The position numbers and the translations under genes were made by a program. Source: Kryptolebias marmoratus (taxonomy: Eukaryota > Chordata > Actinopteri > Cyprinodontiformes > Rivulidae). From it: a DNA stretch of 64,000 nucleotides. The notes beneath the pieces were generated by a model. That model was given only the letters and a program-made list of their open reading frames with translations. It searched no databases and was not told where the DNA came from. The stretch's first letter is position 1. Every line of letters begins with the position of its first letter. The stretch is from positions 19,097,186 to 19,161,185 of the forward strand of contig NC_051451.1 in the NCBI RefSeq assembly GCF_001649575.2, in the 5' to 3' direction. This document shows, piece by piece, positions 23,401 through 34,700 of the stretch.

Positions 23401-25323
23401 TGGATTCAAATCCTGCTCTCTTACGCCTCGTTTGTCCAACAGGTTTGTGGAGGGGGCAGGCCCTACATGGCGCCGGCCGACCTGGAGTGCCGCCACAAGG
23501 AGCTGCGCGACGACTCGGTGGACTTGTTCCGCTCCGTGAAGAAGATGGGCGGCGAGGAGTTCTGCCAGAGCTACCAAAAGCAGCTGGAGTCCGAGCTGGA
23601 CGAGGCCTACGCCAACTTCGCCAAGCAGAACGAAGGCAAAAACATCTTCTACGTGGCCCGCACCCCCGCCATGCTTTTCGTCGTCATGTTCGTCACCTAC
23701 ATGGTCTCTGGCATAACAGGCTTCGTCGGCCTGAGCACGCTGGCCTTTCTGGCCAACCTGGTGACAAGCGTGGCGCTGCTGCTGCTCTGCGTCTGGGGAT
23801 ATGCCAAGTATTATGGAGAGTTTGTGGAAGTGGGACAGTTGATCGACCAGCTGGCCGATGCGCTCTGGGAGGAGGTGAGTAGTCGGAGTGAGAGGTGTAA
23901 CTTTTGTTTTTGAAGATCTCTAAAAATTTTACGACCTAAAAAGGTTAATATTTGTAACGGTTTGTCTTGTTTAGGAATTTAGGCTCAAATGGAAATGTTT
24001 TGGGTATTAAGGCATTAAACGGCTAGTATTAGTTTGGGTTATTTTACGTCTTTTTTCCTTTAAGATTATAAGAAATTGAAAGTATTAATTAAATACTGAT
24101 ATCAGGCACAGTTTAGAACATCTTTGTTGTTTTAAACTGAGCTAAATGTATAAAGATTGGTTGTGAAATAGCTTGTGGAGATGTTCGTTTACCTGTTTGC
24201 ATCATTAAAAAGCAGCGCCTGACTCAGAAACCTGCTCTGTAAAAATGAAAACTGAATGGGTGGAGACAAAGTGGCATCGCTGCTGAGGAGAAATGGAGCA
24301 ACTTTAAGATGTTCTGATCAGTCAGCTTCCTTTACTTACACCACAGACACAATCTGTCCTAAATCCAAGCAGCAGCAGCTTCAGATTTTGTGCTGGGGTT
24401 CTCTGGGAACGCCTCATGTAGTGCGAGGAACGTCACGACTTTCACCTTTTTCTGAAGTTATACTTGAGTTGTGCTGAGCCCAAAATAAATGTCCCCAGCT
24501 GCAGACTCTGTTCTTGTGACATGAACGTCCTCCCACGTGTTATCAGCAGCTTGTTATCTTCCTTCCCGAGTCCATCAGGTTCTGGTTCAGAGCTCCTTTC
24601 TCTGGAACGCAGCCAACACTTTCTTCATCTCAGTTGCTGCGCCACCCTCTGCTGTCACCGAGGAGAACAGATATGGAGTCGGTGTTTGAGGCTTGTTCCT
24701 CACTCCTGCTGTTGGTTCTCCTTCTTTCCCCCGATTAGACTCTGTGGAATGATTTATCCGGATTAGCGTTGCAGAGACGTAGTAGAGTGCCGTGTGGATG
24801 TGCGAAGGGGAAATGAGGGCACAGATTGTTGTAAAGCACTTGGTTGGCTAGAAGGTTGCCATATAAGGACAGTCCATTTACCATTTTTCTGGTTTAACAT
24901 GTTGGAGACTTCATCCTGGTTTTGTTCCTTCTTTAATTTGTGTTTTTTCAGTTTCTGTCTTTGTCTTAGACAGTTTGGGAGAAACAATTGTTCTCACCCA
25001 AAATCCTGTTGTTGTTTTTTCTCCTACAGATTATGAAGCCATTAAATGAGAATTATTTTAAGGAAAGCACCAATTTTGTTTACATGTTTAGACAGTTTGG
25101 GGATGACAATCGTTCTCTCCTAAAATCCTGTTTTTATTTTCAGGTTGTCTTTGTTTCAGACAGTTCAGGGATATTAATTGTCATTTCTTTTTGTCTGCTG
25201 CAGGTTCTGAAGTCACAAATCGAACATTATATGGAGGACAACGTCAGACAGACGGTGGTTAACTCGATCAGAGCCAGCCTGACAGAAAAGGGCTCGACGC
25301 AGACCAAGTTAAAGACTCACTGA
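11448..25323 (+). CDS. atl2: Atlastin (ER membrane-fusion GTPase), ATL2-like
   Basis: Fourteen coding exons give 613 residues (human ATL2 is about 583): 11448-11520, 15423-15589, 15793-16005, 20282-20416, 20508-20612, 20732-20782, 20872-20928, 21377-21469, 21600-21738, 21835-21962, 22097-22153, 23102-23173, 23443-23874, 25204-25323. All junction phases agree. Atlastins are dynamin-like GTPases that dimerise across ER tubules and fuse them. Motifs are the P-loop GAFRKGKS (131-138), DTQG (203-206) and the base-binding RD of IRDW (274-275). A helical middle domain, two membrane segments (about 506-526 and 530-550) and a C-terminal amphipathic tail follow. The tail [15 protein letters not shown]...KLKTH resembles ATL2 rather than ATL1 or ATL3, hence the name. 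The start AAGATGG is a strong Kozak context. A second in-frame ATG (15482, also MAE...) opens exon 2. Odd points: a GC donor after exon 4, an antisense piggyBac gene in intron 3, and triplicated acceptor sequence before the last exon. Confidence 0.93.
13479..13522 (+). repeat. Tandem duplication of a 22-bp unit
   Basis: Two exact copies of ACGTTGTATCTACTCCTGTT plus AT, back to back in atl2 intron 1. Confidence 0.85.
16943..18748 (-). CDS. piggyBac transposase-like gene inside atl2 intron 3
   Basis: A single uninterrupted frame of 601 residues begins at MRRFLNVEQ (18748); a less likely start at 18793 adds 15. The N-terminus is acidic and serine-rich, followed by the DDE transposase core. The three piggyBac aspartates are present, in [21 protein letters not shown] and [11 protein letters not shown]. 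The C-terminus has the cysteine-rich zinc-binding domain ([10 protein letters not shown]...CQACDVPLC) that binds piggyBac ends. Length and motifs fit a complete, possibly active enzyme, or a PGBD-like host gene. It lies antisense in intron 3 (16006-20281). I could not find a convincing pair of terminal inverted repeats with TTAA flanks, so element borders are not set. The intact frame implies recent insertion or selection. Confidence 0.88.
   Translation of the reverse strand: MRRFLNVEQALQLLFEIDEFTESESESEDFDDEVDDPSYVCEEDRDEEQPPAPTCAPNATRRSAQRTGWRGTPTRSRSPLAGTSEPHLSSEPWKTEEEADAAPEVSRFQPRRTPGVQLDTLSSHCPKDLFLLFFATDSVRTICKNTNKNAAKNIESGKKYKWTDINEDDLYKFFGILIYMSLVSLPSFQDYWRQNHILSVPLPSKIMTRDRFRSIFWNIHLSDPEEDRENDRKKGTAGHEKLFRVRPLYEDILSACLAYYHPRRELAVDERMVATRAKTGMTQYMKDKPTKWGIKIFVLAESSSGYTIRFGIYTGKTFATSEHGLSHDIVMSLIQPACLGTGYHIYMDNFYTSPKLFMDLANMKYGACGTYRESRKGCPRGKRNALTKKSERGSVRWIREGPLVFVKWMDTREVSVCSTIHPAFSGETVRRRVKDRDGRWTVKGIPCPTPIIAYNKHMGGVDLSDQLIQYYSTHRKTPCGYRTLLLHFLDIATTNAFILHREICSARQLQSMTHKDFMVELVCQLCGVEKAGVPQSRREDHIPVPIISATDAGQKATKGRLKCKRCREVDNKRTDTPWKCQACDVPLCLILDRNCFFEWHK
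24825..24888 (+). repeat. Retroposon 3' tail fragment
   Basis: The pattern 'gtaaagcacttggttggct', 'gccatataaggacagtcc' and 'atttaccattt' is the common fish tail 'gcgctatataaatacagtccatttacc'. Only about 65 bases remain. It lies in the last intron of atl2. Confidence 0.5.
24966..25203 (+). repeat. Triplicated splice-acceptor segment in the last atl2 intron
   Basis: Three related units each start with 'agacagtttgggga'-like sequence, run through a pyrimidine tract and end in cag: 24966-25029, 25087-25143 and 25154-25203. The sequence after the first unit (ATTATGAAGCC...) encodes [13 protein letters not shown], matching the real exon start [13 protein letters not shown] in position and character. 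All three acceptors are in phase 0, and the frame stays open from 25030 to the stop at 25321. Alternative C-termini are possible. Confidence 0.6.
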
Positions 25324-26650
25324 CCCTCTTCGTCCCCCCCTGACGTCCTCATCGCCCACACACTGTCCAGCTGTAGAACTGTGGACTTAGTTCAACACCA
25401 AAGCTGACCTTTTTTATTATTTTAACAGTTCTTCTTTTGCCCTGGAAGACAACCCTTCGCTGCTGTGTTTTTATCTGTATTGGACCTGTATCCCCCCCCC
25501 CGGTGCCTCACGTTACCTGCTGCACATTCACGGGAACGAGGCGGACCTGCAGGATCCTCTGCTTTGTTCACAGATGTTAGCTGGTAGGAGGCTGCAGCCG
25601 CCCCAAGATCAAGCTGCTATTCAAAGAAAACTGACACCTCTGAGCAGCTACCAACATCAGCCGTAAGCCGAAGCCCTTTAAAGTGCGCGTAACTATTTCA
25701 CCTTTAGGCCAGTTTGCTTCCAGTTCGGATCCGAGCGCAGCTCTCATCCTGTCAGGAAACCGACAACGGGAGTCATTCTTCAGTTAGATTCTGTCAACAA
25801 AGCTGGAAAACGGTCAGATTATCTACAACTTTGAATCGAAATGCAGGAAATGAAAGAAAGCTGTATTTTATTTTATTTTATTTTTTATTTTATTTTTTTT
25901 TACCTTTTAAACACACTACCAGGTGACGTGTATAATCAAACTCCTGGGCTCAGGTTGCTTCTGGATCGGAGAGATCTTTGTGTCCATTTTCTGTTTGTGA
26001 TAAATAACTGAAGAGCTGCTTATATAGATGTTGTTTTTTTTTAAATGTTTTTAATTGTAGAAACTTATGAAGCCTTTGAATCAGCCTTTTGTGTCTTCAG
26101 TGTTCGGCCCTCTGCGTGCTGTTAGGAGCTTTTAGAAGACTCATTGATTTTAAGCTTTTTATTTTTGAAATCCACGCCTCTTGTTGAAGCTGCTCCAGCT
26201 CTGGCTGGTTTAGAAACTGAAATAGTGTCTTTGGGGGCTCCAGCTCAGATATTCTCACTCATCCACGGTTTGATTCTTAGTTCAGATGCAAACAAGCTGA
26301 GCTTCAGGGCTTCAGGTAAACGTTTGTAACGTCCCCGTGTCTTCACGCAGCTTTAACCGACGCTCAGCTCGGCTCTGAGCATCGAACCTGATACGTGGTT
26401 CAACCTTCGCCTCCTGTTTCGTCCTCAGAGCTGGATTTCCCCCCAGAAACAGCTGAGTAAAAAGTCGTTTAGTGCACAGCAAAGGAAATGTTTTGTTTTG
26501 TTTTAGTGAGTCTCCTTTTGAGTTGATTCCACCCCCTGATTTCTCTTGTTAAACACCAGAATCCTGTTCGGTTTCTTCTCTGTGCTCCTGATACGACTCA
26601 GACGTTTGTGTTGCTGGATTTAAATAAACTTTGTGCACAATTTAAAGAGA
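25324..26650 (+). other. atl2: atl2 3' UTR
   Basis: The non-coding stretch downstream of the atl2 stop ends near an AATAAA at 26623-26628. It has a poly-C run near 25495 and a T/A-rich block at 25865-25905. No other gene is seen within it. Confidence 0.6.
26623..26628 (+). terminator. Poly(A) signal for atl2
   Basis: The AATAAA in 'taaataaactttgtgc' is the first canonical hexamer in good context downstream of the atl2 stop, about 1.3 kb away. The choice is an inference. Confidence 0.5.
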
Positions 26651-28440
26651 ATCAGCTGACGATGGCTATGTCCTCCTCTTGATTAACAAACCAATCACTG
26701 CTGAAGGTTTACATAATTTTAATAAGAGAAAAGTAACAGAGGCATGGTCGTTAGTTTGGATTCTGGTAATTTATTTTTTTGATTAAACTGTATTTTAATA
26801 AATCAACACAATTCTCTCTTGGTTTTTTTGTTGTTGCTGTATTTTTATGTCAAATGTAAGCAAAGCGCAGCTTGTTGGGCAGTAAGGAAATCTAATTCAC
26901 ATGCTACATTTTTACTTGAGTTTAGTAAACTTAAAGCTTAAGGGTTTGTTTTTTTAAATTTTTAGAATAAAACAGCATCTCATTGTGGCAGGAACAGTTT
27001 ATAATTAGGACTATTAACTAAACAGATCCACATCTGAAATATTTATTTTTTTACAATTTGCCTATTTGGCCACATGATGGCGCTGCAGTGCAAGGAGAAA
27101 ATATCCCATCCAAGTTTGTTTACTGATGGCTTTAAAAAGATGCTGCTTTGGATTTTATATGCAGCATTTAAACGTGACTTTATTGTGTTTGAGTGACTCT
27201 GATCTTCACGGACTTCGTGTTTGCAGTAAGGCTGAGCTTCCTGCTTCAGCTGTTCATCAGAAATTGACCTTTTTTTTGTCCTTTTGAATGAACCTTTCAG
27301 GACTTAATAAAAGGCACCAAAACTCAACTCAAGCAATCAGATTTGTATTTAATTCATTCTTTTTAGCTGCACCTAAGAGACAAGCCGAGGGTAGCACAAT
27401 TTGATGGCATAAACTAGTATTTTAGTGACAACTTTGCTCTAGTTAAACAGATTTTAAAGAAATGAGTTTGCATTGTGCCTGTTTTTTTTTTCATATAAAC
27501 TACATGAAATGTGGAAAATTGCCAAAAAAAAGTAATTATATTAAATCAGCTGGGTTATCTTTATATACCTTTACCTGACTGCTAAATACATAACGTTTTC
27601 TTGTAAAATAATATTTTATGATTAAGTAATAACACTTTTACTGGAGTAAAATCCAAATTAAAGTGAGGACAAATCAAAAAGGTGTCTGTGTCATTGCTGC
27701 ATTTCCAGGAATGACCAGCAGGAGGAGCCAGAGGTTTAAAAATACACATTTATTTTCTTAATGTTTGAGGCAGAAAACATGAGAATGGTAACTTTTATGA
27801 CACCCTTATATATATATATATAAAAAACAAAACCAACATTATGCTTTTAAACAAGCAGGTGGTTAGGATGTAAACGGCTCTAATGAATACTGTTAACAAT
27901 TTAAAAAAAAGAAAGCCATAAAAAGCAAACAAACAAAACACTGCTGCACCTTCAGTCTCCAATTTGGAGCCTGAAACATTACAAACTACTGCTTGTATAA
28001 AAACCTAATTCATAATGAGCACAAGCATCGTGAAAAGGCACGTACTTCCTGAAATAAAAATAAAAAGCCCTCCCCAAACAATTATGACAGCTGCATAATA
28101 ATCTCACTTTCAAAAATACATGATTGGTTTCGTAATGGTACAAACAAAATAAACAACTTGGGCAACGTGACGCAAAGTGACCCCGACTGGAAAGGACTTC
28201 GTCTCAAACTAACACTCAGACGGTCGATCAGACACTGATTGGATGTTTAAAATACTGACTGCAGCGACGGTTTCAGCTGAAATCCCTTCAGAGTTCATCA
28301 CTTCCCCATGTTGGCTTCGAGTTTTTGGTTTAAATCAAAGTTAAAAGCTGCGACGGTCCACTGAAACGTGACACTCTTCTGTCTTTTGTACATCCCACTA
28401 AAGAGTTTTCTGTTATATCTGAAGGGACATTTAAAAAAAA
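26651..28440. other. Intergenic space between the convergent atl2 and slc29a1
   Basis: No coding region or named repeat is recognised. A short (TA)n run lies near 27809-27822. Part of this stretch may still be slc29a1 3' UTR, because further minus-strand AATAAA hexamers occur, for example at 27749-27754. Confidence 0.4.
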
Positions 28441-28442
28441 GC

Positions 28443-28448
28443 TTTATT
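28443..28448 (-). terminator. Poly(A) signal candidate for slc29a1
   Basis: A minus-strand AATAAA ('gcaataaagc') lies about 350 bases after the slc29a1 stop codon, the nearest canonical hexamer. Other hexamers further out are possible. Confidence 0.4.
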
Positions 28449-28799
28449 GCTTTGCAACATTGTGCGCCTATTTATTTTAACATGCTGTCTTAAGGAATAT
28501 TGCTGCGTTTAGGACGTGTCTTTAAATGTGCCTTTTATAAATACTTTTTAAAACACTTTTGGCTTTAATCGACTTTGTTTGATCAGTGCTATTGAATAAA
28601 AACCCTCCACAAAACAAGGCAAAAGCACAACATAATGTGCTGCCGAGTCCGGAGGGGAAAAACTTTATATATCTGAACACCTGCTGGATTGATGAGTCTT
28701 TCATAAAAACACGTGGAAGACCGAGGCCCCTGCCTGACGGAGGAGGCGATGAAGGTGACGCGGTCTTTACGGCATTTATCGAGGATTCATCTGGAGGTT

Positions 28800-31700
28800 T
28801 TATACCAGAGCCCGGGCGGCAAAGGAGATCGCAGCGCCCAGCGCCAAGCCGAGGGACAAGAAGAAGGCCATGATGGCGCCCGCCGTCTCCGCCTGGTGCT
28901 GCGGCACCTTCCTGCACAAAGACAACAACGAGACGGACGGTGGAAATTAGGATCGAGTGGTCCAGCGTGAAAACTGCAGGACGGCATACGAGTCTTACTT
29001 TGGTCCGAAGCACATGCAGAGGCTGGCCAGGTATCCGTTGGAGAAGGCGAAGAATATCATGAAGATGATGTACCAGGCGTCGTGGGAGAACAGCACGGGC
29101 AGGTAGTGACGAGACTTGACGTTACACAACATGAAGAGCGGGATGAAGACGAGCCGCAGGCCCACCAGGACGGGAAGCCAGATGCTGTCTTTACCCGGCT
29201 GGACACAGAAACATACAGTTACTGAGGAAACCCCCCCCAGCACAACAGGATCTTTGTTTAATAGTTTCCCTTTAACGGTTTGGCCAAACATCAACAAGTG
29301 ATTACCTTTTGGAGCCAACCCAACTCAAAATGGGTTCAAGCCATTAGAAAAAAAAAGAGCTCTCAGTTTGTTTCACCTTTAGAAGAAGCAGGAAGCATCT
29401 AAACTAGTGTAGAAAAAAAAAAAAAAGTCTGATGAAGCTAATAAATGAGCTCACATGCTCCTGCAGCAGCTGACTCCTGTTATCTCCCCCACAGGTCAGC
29501 CTGTCGGCTAAATGAACTCAGATTATCCACATTTGATTATATTGGATTCGGTCTTTTCGCTCGCAGGAAATTAAAACGTCCACGTTTGTTTTTCGGCTCG
29601 TGCTCAGAGTTTGTGTTGCGCCAGGAAGCGCACTGAAAGGAAAACATGAGCCTGGTGTTTCATATAAAAACAGAAAAACTAAAAAAAAAAAAGGGGGGGC
29701 TTCATTCTTTGAATATTTGAGGCAGAGTGTGTAATTAAATCTGATGGAAATCAGAAACATCTTCCTGAGTGAGTCAAGTGGACTTAAAGAGAGACAAGTG
29801 ACAGTTTAAAACACTTCATTAAAGCTTGATGTTTACAGCCTCTTTAACGTCACTTTTCTCTGAAGCCCTACAGACACAAAACAAACCCCTGATGGCCACA
29901 ACTGAACTTCTGTACTTTCAGCTCAGACCCGGACCAACAGCCCTCACATGACGCAGAGATTGACCCGTGGCTGAACGTTTGATGCAGACACTTTAAAGGA
30001 GCATATAAAGAAAACTACAGTATCACGGATGATCTGACTTGCAGATGAGTGTCTGGTTGCTGATTTCTAATTTGTAAAAATGGAATTCCTTTTTTTTTTA
30101 GTTTAAATTAAAAGTGTTTTCTTGCTCGTAGGAGTGCTGTTACTGACCCACATGCAGACGGCCGTCAGACTCCTGCCAGCCCAGTCCATCACGTTGAAGA
30201 GGAGGAAACACGACACGGGGATGAAGTATGTTTCTGGAAGTGGATCAGAGTAAAGGTCGGGTTTTAGGAAAACGTCTTTCACAGCCTGATGGAGGTCGAC
30301 TCATCTCAGGTAACAGACGAGAAACGATTAAATAATACTGTTTCCTGTAAACGCAAAACCTGTTTAGCAAACGTTTTCTGGTGATTTCATGTCATAAAAA
30401 AAAACACGCTGATCCTCAGCACTTCCTGCATCTTCATTTCCACACAGCTAGAAAATCGGTAGTGTTACTGGTTCCCTTCGGCTCTGAAGAAACCCGGACT
30501 CACCCCAGGTGCCTCCATTCCCGATGGTCGTCTTGACGTCGGCGGTGACGGCTGGGAAAGCCCCGATGGTGACGAAGAAGATGAAGCAGACGGACAGCGC
30601 CATCACCCAGATCTGATCAGAGAGCGGAGAACAGAGAGGAGGACGTTCAGAAGCAAGCATTCGTTTAAAAGCGCAGTCTGGTGCTGAAAAGATTATATCA
30701 GGAGGAGCACATGAAGCGAAAGCAGGTAACAACGTTGTTTTCTATTGGTCGTCCTTTACTTAAACTTATTATTAAGCCAATATGTGACATTTTGAACCTG
30801 TTTGAAGATGTTGATCACAGAAGTGACAGGTTGGGTTTCCTCCTCCATGAGATTCGTGTCCGGTCGCTTCTCCTCTGTTGCATTTTCTGGAAAAAAAAAA
30901 AAACAATTTTTGACATTTTACTGGTCCGGTAATATTTGGAGGACAGACCATCATTCTAACCGCATTAAAGCAAGACCGTGGAGTTTTGTGAGGAAGGGCT
31001 GCTGCCTGATGGACGTTTCAGTTTTGTTGCAGCATAAAAACATCCGAATGCTGACAGTGAAATAAACAAAAGTTGACAGAATGAACAGATTTTTTATTTT
31101 TTTAGATTATGGCGTGTGTTTTAAGACCTGACGTGGAAAATCTGAACACTTTTAAGACTTTTTAAGGCCCTTCAGAAATCCTGTAACATCCCACGTTGTT
31201 GTAGGCGACATCGCTCCATCTGTTGGCGCTCGGAATACGTGTTAGGGATGACTCCCAGCTACTACCACACCAGATTTGAGCTCAATATCTGTAAAGCTGA
31301 CCGAGTTGTAGCCATTTATGTGTCTGCTATAGTCGACTAGCTGTGGCAGGCGTCTTATATCGGGTTCAAAAGTTCACCAGCTGTCGGAGTTCAGCTAGTG
31401 ATTACTTTGTGAGAGTTTCATTGAAATCTGTCCCCTCAGTCGTGAGATATTTTGCTAACAGACGGGCAAAAGAAACACCCAGGGAGTTACTCACATGAGT
31501 TCACCGTGTCACGCCTCAGCTGGGGAGCCACGTTATTTGAATCTCTGCCAGATCGAATGTGACCTGATGCGCGTTAAACGTTTCGAAAAACAACTGAAAC
31601 GGAACATAAGCATGTCTGTGCAGGAGTATTCATCGTTCATCGGCTCACCTTTCATCATTTGTGTCTTCTGAACGTAAAACAGAACAACGGTTTTGGACGA

Positions 31701-34700
31701 GGAGTTAAAGTTTTCCCAGTAAAATAAGCACAGATGATAAAGTTGAGCGGGAAAATAAACCCCTAATCCCAAAGAGTGATGGAGAAACCACCAAACGGAA
31801 CGCCGTCGTTCTTATATGACCTGCTCTTAGATACAGGATAACGTTAAAGGGAATCACTGAAGAGGATGTTGGTCATTTCTTCTTACCTGGCTGACTTTCT
31901 GTATTAAAGCTCTTCCTAATTAAAGCAGTAAAGCATGCTGTATTTAGAAAATAAATAAAATACTAAAAGTTACTAAAATAAACTCCCGTCTTGTTTGAGT
32001 CGCTCAGTTTGAAATCCTTCGTTCTTTATTAGAAGCTGTGATAAACCGTCATCTTTACACAACAAAACAGATTACTCTGTGATTACTCTTCTACCTTTTT
32101 TGAGTAAGTCCATCTTGTTTTCTTCATCAGCAGACGGTCCTGATCTGTTACTCTCCATGTAATACTGGAAGAACTCCTGTCGACGAAAGAACAACCACAG
32201 AGAACCACTTTCACTGAGCCTGTAGAGCAAATATGTGAAGGAAACTAAAACTACAGCAAGTTTGGAGACAGAGGAGTCTTACCATCCTGGGCAGAGTGAA
32301 GTAGGACATTATGGCCAGAAGAATAACAACACAGGCTGTGATGAAGTAACCAAAAGCACTGTCCTGAAGTTTTGATCCAGCTGAAGACAAAAAACCCCAG
32401 AAAATCATGAAATTGTTGCTCCTGTGTTTATATTCAAAATCCAAACAAGTTAGTGTTTTTTTTTGCTATATTGCAATTAAAATGTCGATTTTACTACTTC
32501 TGAAGCTTATTTTACTGCCAGAAAATGGTAAAAAAACAAAGCTAATTATACTGTTTGATATTTATCCAATGTGCATGTTTAAAACAGACATCTGTGCAAG
32601 TTTAAATGTGCAAACAAAGCTTTTGTGGACCTTTGTGATCCGTTGAAGCTGACTGACTCACACTCAAAACAAAAGGACAATAAAACGTTTTCAGGAAGGT
32701 AATTCTTCACAGATTGCAATTCCTTAAAATGAATAAAAAAGGAATGGAGGAACTTGTGTTTTGTTCTCTCAGCAGGCCTTAAAAGCCAAAGGACTTCCTT
32801 GAAATAAATGTCTCCGTTTTGCTGAGGAAGTCAAATCCACAAAACTAAATTTGTTTTATTTCCAACATACGGCTGACATCAAACAAAGTTACCAAGCAGA
32901 TTTAATAAGAAGCACTTGTGTGAACGTGTCAAACCAAAAAAGCTCACTCAAAAGTTTCAGTGCTGACAGATGTAAGACAAAATTATCTGTCTGGATTTGA
33001 ATAAAACTCTCAGAATGTTATTATTAGATGTACATCAAAACGGATTAAACTTTAATGAGAACCTGATTGGACCTGAAATAAAATGACCACCAAAGCTAAA
33101 CTCAGAAGTGGCCATAACTCAGCTGAGAGTGGTCCTCAGGGCGCACTCTGAGAGCAAACAGGAGGCGTGACATCAGCTGCCATCACGCAAAACGTTGCTT
33201 TCAGGATTTACCAAAGCAGCTACAACTCTGCCATTTTGTCAGCATGAGATGATCTTCGTTTTAAAGCTAAGACATGCGAGGGATGCCATTTTGTATTCCT
33301 TCAACAGATAGTTGCTCAACTCTAACAAGATGATGAAGCATAGAGCAAGTATGCGCCTGTTTGTCTGCCTTCAACCCGTCTACAGTAATGCTGGGTTAAT
33401 GCAGGGATAAGATCTGTAAATCACATCATATTTCAGACTATAAGCCGCTGCTAATGCACGTTCTTTTCCTTTGATCAAACCAGGAAGTTCACTAACGTGC
33501 TCACTCGCCTTGACGCTAACAGAGAGACGGCTGGGCGTCTGGAAGGTGCTGCAGTAAATATAGTTTTGTCGTTCTGCCCGCCACCTGTCCACGAGTTATT
33601 TTTACAAGGAGAAGTGCACGTGTGGTTTCAGTGTGAGACATACTGGCCAGAGCGCAGATCATGGAGAAAGCGGCGAAGGTGCCGGCCAGACCCTGGCCGC
33701 TCATGATGGGAGTGGTGTAGGAGGCGGGCAGGATCCCTGCCAGCCCGAACAGACTGCTCTGAAGGATCGCCCCAAATGCTGGACAAAGATAAAAAAGGAA
33801 AACAGAACAAGGAGCTTTAAAGATCTGAACAGTCACTGTGACACAGAGAACAATGCCATCCTTTCTGAAATCAACATTATTTACCATTGTTATTATCCTT
33901 TCTCTCTTTTTTATGGAAAGTTATAGCCGGTATGCTTTAATATCAGCACACAATACATATTACACAATAAGTTTCTTGTAAAAGAAAAAAAAGCCATCAG
34001 AAGGAATGTGCTGACAGATATCAAAGCGTTCAGGGTCACACTGTCGTCCTGTAAAAATCTAAAACATGTCGGGCCGTTCCACATGAGAACCTGGGGGTTG
34101 GGCCTGACCCACTGAGAATAAGGAGGGGGGGTGAACTTATCCCTGCTGTGCAAAGACTCATTCTAAATAAACACAATGAGGCTGAAGACTGTCAGGAAGC
34201 TCAGCGTGACACTAAGACAGTGTGTGTGTGTCTGTCCCAACTTTTCTGCAGCTTTCCATAGAAAATGTTTGAGTTTGAGGATCAGGAAGGAAATAAAAAT
34301 AAGCCCTGAATCCGTGACGGTCTTCAGCTGCGAGGTTTTGTTGGGAATCTGTTTCGGATCAATTGAGAAAACGTTTCTAATTTGGAATAATGCCCCGCTT
34401 AGCTTCCCATGGAAGGTTGTTGAAAAGGTTTCCAGAGCCCTTCATTGGGCTGCAGTTTATGATTGGTCAGAAATGTAATAAAAAGGATGGTTAATGAAAA
34501 CAAGCTTGTAAAACTCAGACATTAGCTCATCTTGTTGCCTAGCTTGGGGATGCATGCGCTAAAACAGGTGTCATTCTTACAGCTGGACATTAAAACCTAA
34601 TGTTGAACTTTATTTTCTTTTATTGCAAACCTTTAACCTGCTAGAAACAATCTGCAGCCACGAGCACCTGCTGTCAAAATGACCTCCTATAGACTTTTAT

